From NCBI GenBank assembly GCA_017466005.1, contig JAFTUZ010000072.1, positions 1 through 5,372 on the forward strand: 5,372 nt of DNA. Direction: 5' to 3'. The DNA is from Clostridia bacterium (GTDB lineage: Bacteria > Bacillota_A > Clostridia > Christensenellales > UBA1242). The translations under genes and the position numbers were made by a program. Positions 1-4,550 of this stretch are shown here, in pieces (position 1 is the stretch's first letter; each line of letters begins with the position of its first letter). The notes under the pieces were generated by a model. It did no database searches. It was not told the DNA's origin and saw only the letters and a program-made list of their open reading frames with translations.

Positions 1-773
1 ATAATAACCATGCAGACATATGCACTTTTCCACAATCAAAAGCAACTATTGCAACCGATGAGATGTTGGAAATTGTAAATAGTGCTTACATAAGTCCGTT
101 TGAGAGTGATAAAAAAGTATATATTTTAAATAGTGCAAGTGAAATGAATGCGCAAGCACAAAACAAACTTTTAAAAACATTGGAAGAACCGCCAGCGTAT
201 TTATATTTTATTTTAAATGTAAACAATGAAAGTAAGGTTTTGCCTACGGTAAAATCTAGATGCCGTAAAATATATTTGCCTATGTTTAATAGTGCTCAAA
301 TGGAAGAAGAGTTAAAAGATTTTAATTTAGAATCTGACAAACTTAAAGATGTAATTACTTTTGCAAACGGCTCGATTGCTTTGGCTAAAAAGTTTGCTGA
401 AGATGAAACGTTTGAAAATACTGTTAATTTTGTTTTAGATTTGTGGATAAATATGACACATTCATCTTTAATGCTTAAATATGCTAGTAAATTATATTTA
501 AAGAAAAATAGTTTTGATGATATTTTACAACTTTTTGGTTGTGTTATAGAAATTTTAATTTGGCAAAAAACAGGCATTGAAATTAATACATTAAGCGAAA
601 AAAGAAAGCAACAATTTAAGGTTTTATCTGATAAGTTTAGTTTAATGGCACTTTCTGAAATAAATAAAGTTTGTATTTTAGCAAATGAAAAATTACAAAG
701 AAATTGCAATTATAACATAACAGTAGATACATTTTTAATGTCATTTTTGGAGGGGAAAAATAAATGGCAATAG
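1..773 (+). CDS. holB: DNA polymerase III subunit delta' (clamp loader), 5'-truncated by the window edge
   Basis: This is the C-terminal part of the delta' subunit of the clamp loader, which with DnaX and delta opens and loads the beta sliding clamp at primed DNA. The frame is open to the left edge (first full codon at base 3). The residues before the ATG at 63 still read as HolB (an N-H-A-D-I stretch matching the family HPDI region), so that ATG is internal. Visible family marks are the degenerate Walker B segment KVYILNSASEMN, LLKTLEEPP, and the SRC motif (Ser-Arg-Cys, bases 255-263) that supplies the arginine finger. The acidic Walker B residues are absent, as expected for delta', which does not hydrolyse ATP. 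About 256 codons are present against roughly 330 in Bacillus HolB, so the P-loop and zinc-binding region lie off the edge. The last 10 nt overlap ricT, implying translational coupling. The alternative of a DnaX fragment is unlikely given the degenerate ATPase motif and the ricT neighbour. Confidence 0.93.
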   Translation, partial: NNHADICTFPQSKATIATDEMLEIVNSAYISPFESDKKVYILNSASEMNAQAQNKLLKTLEEPPAYLYFILNVNNESKVLPTVKSRCRKIYLPMFNSAQMEEELKDFNLESDKLKDVITFANGSIALAKKFAEDETFENTVNFVLDLWINMTHSSLMLKYASKLYLKKNSFDDILQLFGCVIEILIWQKTGIEINTLSEKRKQQFKVLSDKFSLMALSEINKVCILANEKLQRNCNYNITVDTFLMSFLEGKNKWQ

Positions 774-1558
774 TAGCAGAAGTTGTTTTAAAAGAAAATG
801 CTAAACCAATATATGTAGAGGCATTAGGATTTGAAAATATAAAAGTAAAAGATAAGGTTTTGCTTGAAGTAAATCAAACAACAGAATTTGGTTTTGTAAC
901 AAAATCACCAAAAGAAAAAGAAAAAATTGAATATGTTGGTAAAATTATAAAACTTGCAACAGAAGAAGATTTTAAAAAATATCAACAAAATTTACAAAAA
1001 GAAAAAGAAGCTTTTCCTAAAATAGAAAGTAGTGTGGAAAAACTTGGATTGGAAATGAAATTGGTTGATGTAAAAGTTTCGTTTGATTTAAGTAAAATGA
1101 CAATAACATATACGGCAGAAGATAGGGTGGATTTTCGTGAATTAGTGCGTATGCTTGCTGGTATTTTTAAAACTAGGGTAGAGTTAAGGCAAATAGGAAC
1201 ACGTGATGAAGCAAAACTTTTTGGCGGGCTTGGTTGTTGTGGTCAGGAATTATGTTGTAGAAGATTTTTAAAAGATTATAGGCAAGTTTCTATAAAAATG
1301 GCTAAAACACAAAGTTTGGCACTTAACCCAACAAAAATAAATGGTGTTTGTGGTAAACTTATGTGTTGTTTGCAATACGAATATTCAACATATAAAGAAC
1401 TAGCCGAGAAAATGCCTGCGGTTAATAGTGTTGTAAAGGTTGATGGTAAAGATGCAACTGTTATGTATCAGGATTTATTAAAACAAAAATTAACTGTTAA
1501 AATCCCGCACGAAGATGGCTATGAAATAAAAGTTGTAGATTTAGAAGATATTAAATAG
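764..1558 (+). CDS. ricT: RicT (YaaT), PSP1-domain protein of the RicAFT RNase Y-regulating complex
   Basis: A 264-residue protein of the PSP1/YaaT family, close to the 275 residues of Bacillus subtilis RicT. In that organism RicT joins RicA (YmcA) and RicF (YlbF) in an iron-sulfur complex that helps RNase Y process mRNAs and is needed for sporulation, competence and biofilm formation. The diagnostic PSP1 core runs from about residue 150 to 206: a CCGQELCCRRFLKD block, SIKMAKTQ, LNPTKI, then GVCGKLMCCLQYE. Cysteines are at 158, 159, 164, 165, 196, 201 and 202 and include those expected to bind [4Fe-4S] clusters. The start is supported by a strong GGAGGGG Shine-Dalgarno site at 749-755, 8 nt before the ATG. 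It overlaps the end of holB by 10 nt, the same neighbour as in Bacillus. No ricA or ricF is in the window. The family assignment is firm; the RNase Y role is transferred from Bacillus. Confidence 0.95.
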   Translation: MAIVAEVVLKENAKPIYVEALGFENIKVKDKVLLEVNQTTEFGFVTKSPKEKEKIEYVGKIIKLATEEDFKKYQQNLQKEKEAFPKIESSVEKLGLEMKLVDVKVSFDLSKMTITYTAEDRVDFRELVRMLAGIFKTRVELRQIGTRDEAKLFGGLGCCGQELCCRRFLKDYRQVSIKMAKTQSLALNPTKINGVCGKLMCCLQYEYSTYKELAEKMPAVNSVVKVDGKDATVMYQDLLKQKLTVKIPHEDGYEIKVVDLEDIK

Positions 1559-1566
1559 AGGAAATT

Positions 1567-2382
1567 ATGGAAAAATTTGGAACGCTTTATGTTGTGCCAA
1601 CACCTATTGGTAATTTAAAAGATATAACATTAAGGGCTTTGGAAGTATTAAATGAAGTAGATATAATTGCTTGTGAAGATACAAGGCATACTAATATATT
1701 ATTAAACCACTACGAAATTAAAAAGCCTTCTTTTTCGTTACATAAGTTTAATGAACAAAAAGCAAAAGATAAAGTTATTAGTTTAATAAAACAGGGTAAA
1801 AATGTAGCACTGGTGTCTGATGCTGGAACTCCACTTTTTAGTGACCCTGGAGCAATTTTAATAAAAGAAATGATTGCACAAAATTTAAACTATCAGGTTT
1901 TACCTGGTGCAAATGCTATGGTAACGGCTTTGGTTGGGTGTGGGTTAGATTGTTCTAAATGTGCATTTTTAGGCTTTTTGCCAGAACAAACAAAACAGCG
2001 TAAAACTTTGCTGGAACAATATAAAAATTTAGATGCAACACTTTGCTTTTATGTTTCTTCACACGATATTCAAAAAGATTTACAATCTTTATTTCAAAAT
2101 TTGGGAAGCAGGAAAGTTGTTGTTGCTAACGAATTAACAAAAAAATTTGAAAAATTTATTTCTGGAGTTTTGGGCGAATTTACAATAGAAGAACCTAAAG
2201 GGGAATATGTTGTGCTTGTGGAAGGCGTAAAGCCAACAAGTCCGCTTTGTGATTTAAGTGTGGAAGAACATATGGAATTTTATTTAAATCAAGGTTTAAG
2301 TAATATGGACGCCATAAAAAAAGTAGCACAAGATAGAAAAGTTGCCAAAAGTGAAATTTATAAGCAAGTAGTAACAAAATAG
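1567..2382 (+). CDS. rsmI: 16S rRNA (cytidine(1402)-2'-O)-methyltransferase RsmI
   Basis: RsmI uses S-adenosylmethionine to methylate the 2'-OH of C1402 in the decoding centre of 16S rRNA; RsmH makes the companion base methylation. The 271 residues match the usual full length. Motifs in order are VPTPIGNLKDIT (10-21), CEDTRHT (36-42), SDAGTPLFSDPG (84-95), the cofactor-region LPGANA (112-117), FLGFLP (134-139), ANELTKKFE (187-195) and KGEYVVLVEG (211-220). A helical C-terminal tail from about 228 is typical of the family. Translation starts 8 nt after the ricT stop, with an AGAGGA ribosome binding site (1557-1562) that overlaps that stop codon, so it is almost certainly in the holB-ricT operon. 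In Bacillus the genes yabA, yabB and yazA lie between ricT and rsmI; here they are absent. Cobalamin-pathway methylases share the tetrapyrrole methylase fold, but the CEDTR and GFLP motifs point to RsmI. Confidence 0.97.
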   Translation: MEKFGTLYVVPTPIGNLKDITLRALEVLNEVDIIACEDTRHTNILLNHYEIKKPSFSLHKFNEQKAKDKVISLIKQGKNVALVSDAGTPLFSDPGAILIKEMIAQNLNYQVLPGANAMVTALVGCGLDCSKCAFLGFLPEQTKQRKTLLEQYKNLDATLCFYVSSHDIQKDLQSLFQNLGSRKVVVANELTKKFEKFISGVLGEFTIEEPKGEYVVLVEGVKPTSPLCDLSVEEHMEFYLNQGLSNMDAIKKVAQDRKVAKSEIYKQVVTK

Positions 2383-2390
2383 GGGGAGTT

Positions 2391-2423
2391 ATGGAAAAAA
2401 TGGATATAAATATATTTATTTAA
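2391..2423 (+). other. 10-codon leader frame, possibly the frameshifted start of the small gene after it
   Basis: Eight nucleotides after the rsmI stop, a G-rich ribosome binding site (AGGGGGAG, 2381-2388) precedes an ATG that opens only ten codons (M-E-K-M-D-I-N-I-F-I) before TAA at 2421-2423. A second in-frame ATG at 2400 has better spacing from the GGAG. The stop overlaps the ATG of the next frame as TAATG. An A6 run lies at 2395-2400. If one A were added, the frame would read M-E-K-N-G-Y-K-Y-I-Y-L and run straight into the 53-residue frame, giving one 64-residue protein. It may therefore be the broken N-terminus of that gene, a coupling leader peptide, or an artefact of homopolymer sequencing. 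The reading is inference; the sequence features are direct. Confidence 0.45.
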
Positions 2424-2584
2424 TGGGACAATATTTATTAGATAATAAACCACATTCAAAATTTATGGAATGGATAAAAGAACCAAAAGTGTTGCACGAG
2501 GAAAGACAAGAACTTTTTGAAGAATGCAAAGAGTTTTATAAAACTTATGATTCTGAAAAAACTTTACAAGGTGAGCAAATGTAA
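2423..2584 (+). CDS. Small unrecognised protein, 53 residues (64 if the upstream frame is restored)
   Basis: I do not recognise this protein. It begins MGQYLLDNKPHS and is charged, with 12 Asp/Glu and 8 Lys/Arg in 53 residues. It has a probable helical stretch from about residue 13 to 48, one Cys (35), and no signal peptide, membrane segment or obvious metal motif. Its ATG has no Shine-Dalgarno site of its own, only A/T bases, but it overlaps the stop of a ten-codon frame that does follow a G-rich binding site. Translation could therefore be coupled, or the true start may be at 2391 with a one-base loss in the A6 run. It sits in the same direction as rsmI, so would be the last gene of that operon, and its stop falls one base before the stop of convergent spmB. 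Codon use resembles its neighbours. It could be a real small gene, a decaying one, or chance. Confidence 0.5.
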   Translation: MGQYLLDNKPHSKFMEWIKEPKVLHEERQELFEECKEFYKTYDSEKTLQGEQM

Positions 2585-2601
2585 ATTACATAAATTTACA
2601 T
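2579..2601. terminator. 9-bp inverted repeat over both convergent stop codons (weak terminator candidate)
   Basis: ATGTAAATT (2579-2587) is followed by the 5-nt loop ACATA and the exact reverse complement AATTTACAT (2593-2601). The hairpin lies where the small plus-strand gene and minus-strand spmB end, so it could serve both directions. Against this, the stem has only one G:C pair and neither flank carries a convincing T run. Part of it is simply the last codons of spmB. It is the only stem-loop seen between the convergent units. Confidence 0.25.
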
Positions 2602-3098
2602 ATAAAACAAGCAAAGATTGCGCTAACTAGGCACGCAAATAGTGCCACAGGGATTGCATAAAGCAATCTTTTTGTTTTTGTTTGAGAAAAATAAACAGTT
2701 GCAACATAAAAAACCGTTTCACTACTACCCATAATAACAGAACCAGCACGGGCAATATAACTATCGGGGCCGTAGGTTCTAAAAATTTCTTCTATTAATG
2801 CGGTGCTGGCACTACCACTAAAAGGGCGAAGTAAAACAAGTTCGCAAAGTTCTATTGGTATTCCTAATATACCAAAGGCTGGTGCTAAAATTTTAGAAAG
2901 CCAGACTGCTAGTCCACTTACTCTGAATAATTCTACTGCAACAAATATTGCAACCAAAAAGGGTAGTATATCTATACATAAATCAACAGCACCTTTTGCT
3001 CCGTTTACAAACGAGCCAAAAGCGTTTACCTTTTTTCGCCAAGCATATAAAAGCAAAAGAATAATAAGAATAGGAACAACTAGTTGGCTAGCATTCAT
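2586..3098 (-). CDS. spmB: Spore maturation protein B
   Basis: A 170-residue integral membrane protein of the SpmB family (Bacillus SpmB is about 178), carrying the Gate or nucleoside-recognition-type domain. In Bacillus, SpmA and SpmB are needed for proper spore core dehydration; their molecular activity is unsettled. Hydrophobic segments are visible near residues 6-20, 44-57, 64-90 and 147-168. Conserved marks are the P-F-L segment at 46-48, RPFSGSAS (91-98), GPDSYI (110-115) and GSSETVFYV (124-132), which together are characteristic of SpmB. The start has an AAGGAAA-type ribosome binding site (complement of 3106-3112) about 9 nt upstream, and overlaps the end of spmA by 11 nt, so the two are co-transcribed and probably translationally coupled. 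Its stop is one base from the stop of the small plus-strand gene. There is no dacB in the window, although that gene precedes spmAB in Bacillus. Confidence 0.95.
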   Translation of the reverse strand: MNASQLVVPILIILLLLYAWRKKVNAFGSFVNGAKGAVDLCIDILPFLVAIFVAVELFRVSGLAVWLSKILAPAFGILGIPIELCELVLLRPFSGSASTALIEEIFRTYGPDSYIARAGSVIMGSSETVFYVATVYFSQTKTKRLLYAIPVALFACLVSAIFACFICKFM

Positions 3099-3675
3099 TT
3101 TTTATTTTCCTTTTTTTAAATACTTTTGCGCAAAGTTTTACCAAAACAATGCCTACAATAGTAGAAAGTGCGGTTGCAAGCAAACTAGGAATGATAATGT
3201 CGCTAGATGTGGTGGAGCCATAAGCAACCCTTAACCCCATAATGGTGGTGGGCAAAAGTTGTATGCTGGTTGCATTTATAACTAAAAGCATAATCATAGC
3301 AGTAGATGCTGTGGTGCTGTTGTTTTCTTTATCCAACTCGTGCATTGCTTTTATTCCCATTGGTGTACAAGCGTTGCCCATACCCAAAATATTTGCCGAC
3401 ATATTCATTGCAATATAGTTTTTTGCATAGGGGTTTACTTTTCCAAATAAAAAATCTATAACAGGGGAAAGTAGGGAAGCAATTTTTGTAGAAAGTCCGG
3501 TTTCTTCTACTATGCCTAAAATACCTAGCCAAACAGCATATACACCTAACAGTTTTATAGAAAGTGAAACGGCTGTAGAACCAGCATTAAGCATTGCATT
3601 AAGCCCATTTTCTGGGTCGGTAAAGCAAAGCATTATTAAACTAACCAAAACTACAACAAACCAAATTTTTCTCAT
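3088..3675 (-). CDS. spmA: Spore maturation protein A
   Basis: A 195-residue membrane protein, nearly identical in length to Bacillus SpmA (196), acting with SpmB in spore core dehydration and heat resistance. Hydrophobic segments fall near residues 4-18, 38-56, 66-77, 125-141 and 160-182. The diagnostic block is MNMSANILGMGNACTPMG (90-107), followed by GIKAMHEL (107-114) and NATSIQLLPTTIMGLR (134-149). The N-terminus MRKIWFVVVL aligns by eye with the family start, so the ATG at 3675 is favoured. No Shine-Dalgarno site precedes it: the 12 nt upstream read ACATTTAACT-like A/T sequence, while spmB behind it has a clear one. The sigma-E-like promoter just upstream would start the transcript at or almost at the ATG, suggesting leaderless translation. 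The tail KKRKIKN is strongly basic and probably cytoplasmic. The gene is inverted relative to the housekeeping genes on both sides. Confidence 0.96.
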   Translation of the reverse strand: MRKIWFVVVLVSLIMLCFTDPENGLNAMLNAGSTAVSLSIKLLGVYAVWLGILGIVEETGLSTKIASLLSPVIDFLFGKVNPYAKNYIAMNMSANILGMGNACTPMGIKAMHELDKENNSTTASTAMIMLLVINATSIQLLPTTIMGLRVAYGSTTSSDIIIPSLLATALSTIVGIVLVKLCAKVFKKRKIKNEC

Positions 3676-3680
3676 AGTTA

Positions 3681-3709
3681 AATGTATGATTTAATTATTT
3701 TTATTATGA
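3681..3709 (-). promoter_or_regulatory. Sigma-E-type sporulation promoter of spmAB
   Basis: Read on the minus strand, TCATAAT (complement of 3703-3709) is followed after exactly 14 nt by CATACATT (complement of 3681-3688). From memory, the Bacillus sigma-E consensus is KMATATT, 14-15 nt, CATACAHT. The -35 matches 6 of 7 positions and the -10 matches all 8. In Bacillus the spmAB genes belong to the mother-cell sigma-E regulon, which fits. The -10 box ends only 5 nt before the spmA ATG. The region is AT-rich, so a chance match is possible. Confidence 0.6.
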
Positions 3710-3713
3710 AAAC

Positions 3714-3742
3714 TTTACTTTAAATAAAATATGTTATATAAT
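3714..3742 (+). promoter_or_regulatory. Sigma-A-type promoter of tatD-rsmA
   Basis: TTTACT at 3714-3719 (4 of 6 against TTGACA) and a perfect TATAAT at 3737-3742 are separated by 17 nt, the optimal spacing. The start of transcription would be near 3749, leaving a leader of about 19 nt that contains the AAAGGAAAT ribosome binding site of tatD (3756-3763). No riboswitch or attenuator could fit in so short a leader. A vegetative promoter here makes sense because the inverted spmAB pair cuts tatD off from the upstream holB-ricT-rsmI operon. Confidence 0.7.
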
Positions 3743-3767
3743 TTTTAAAAATATTAAAGGAAATATT

Positions 3768-4550
3768 ATGATAATAGATACACACGCACATTTAAGTTGT
3801 AAACAAATGGAAAATGTAAGGCAAGAAATTATAGATAATTTAAGTCCTAATTCGGTGGGCTTAATAGTTTGCCCAAGTTATGATTTTGAAACTTGTAAAT
3901 CCACATTAGAACTTTGTAATCAAGAACCTAAAATTTTTGGGGCATTGGGCATACACCCAAGTGACGAGAGAACGTATTGTTTGGAAATTGAAAAATTTAT
4001 AGAACAAAATATAGATAACCCTAAAATTGTTGCGGTGGGCGAAATTGGGCTGGATTATCACTATGATAATCCAAGACCTAAAAATCAGGCAGAAGTTATG
4101 CTTAAACAAATGCAAATTGCTAAAAAACATAATGTTCCGGTTATTTTTCATATCCGAGACGCCTTTGCAGATTTTTTTGATATTTTAAATGCTAATAAAG
4201 ATTTAATTTCTGGTGGTGTTATACATTGCTTTTTAGGAAATAAAGAACACGCAAAACAAGCATTAGATTTGGGGCTGATGATTTCTGTAACAGGTGCTTT
4301 AACTTATAAAGGTAATACAGCAACGCAAGAAGCAGTGCAATACATTCCGCTAGATAGGTTGATGTTGGAAACCGATAGTCCGTATCTTTCTCCAGTGCCA
4401 CACAGGGGAAAAATGTGTGTGCCTTTATACACTGAATTAGTTTGTGAAAAAGTGGCAGAATTAAAAAATATCAGTTTTGATGATGTTGCTAATCAAACAA
4501 CTAAAAATGCACTTAAATTTTTTACCAAAATGGGGGAAAAATGGAAATAA
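3768..4550 (+). CDS. tatD: TatD-family metal-dependent deoxyribonuclease
   Basis: A 260-residue TIM-barrel hydrolase of the TatD family, the usual length. Family members are divalent-metal DNases with 3'-5' exonuclease activity reported for the Escherichia coli protein; the Bacillus counterpart at this locus is YabD. Metal-binding residues are visible: DTHAH supplies His6 and His8, GEIGLDYHYD supplies Glu92, FHIRDA gives His128, VIHCF gives His153, and LETDSPYLSP gives Asp203. GALGIHPSD (58-66) and the HRGK segment (212-215) are also typical, though the family RGK-x-N-x-P reads RGKMCVP here. The start is fixed by AAAGGA (3756-3761), 6 nt before the ATG. The last 10 nt overlap rsmA, so the two are coupled. 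In Bacillus yabE and rnmV separate these two genes; both are absent here. The family call is firm; the exact in vivo substrate is not known from sequence. Confidence 0.96.
   Translation: MIIDTHAHLSCKQMENVRQEIIDNLSPNSVGLIVCPSYDFETCKSTLELCNQEPKIFGALGIHPSDERTYCLEIEKFIEQNIDNPKIVAVGEIGLDYHYDNPRPKNQAEVMLKQMQIAKKHNVPVIFHIRDAFADFFDILNANKDLISGGVIHCFLGNKEHAKQALDLGLMISVTGALTYKGNTATQEAVQYIPLDRLMLETDSPYLSPVPHRGKMCVPLYTELVCEKVAELKNISFDDVANQTTKNALKFFTKMGEKWK

Noticed and set aside
63..65. ATG at 63 as the true start of holB
   Set aside because: The same frame is open to the left edge and the upstream residues still match HolB. The ATG lacks a ribosome binding site, and a start there would leave the protein without its P-loop domain.
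296..709. 137-residue minus-strand reading frame inside holB
   Set aside because: It lies wholly antisense to a well-supported gene, has no ribosome binding site and resembles no family; its Phe/Ser/Lys-rich composition follows from complementing AT-rich coding sequence.
2383..2600. A non-coding RNA or riboswitch between rsmI and spmB
   Set aside because: The stretch is AT-rich without stable stems beyond the short palindrome at its end, and it is better explained by the small reading frame that fills it.
2803..3234. 143-residue plus-strand reading frame across spmB and spmA
   Set aside because: It runs antisense to two clearly recognised overlapping genes, lacks a ribosome binding site and shows no domain. 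Similar antisense frames at 2195-2377, 3329-3532, 3906-4151, 4219-4401 and 4927-5154 were dropped for the same reasons.
3741..3752. Perfect 12-bp palindrome ATTTTTAAAAAT at the predicted tatD transcription start, as an operator
   Set aside because: It is a plain T-run next to an A-run in a very AT-rich stretch, with no second copy in the window, so chance is enough to explain it.
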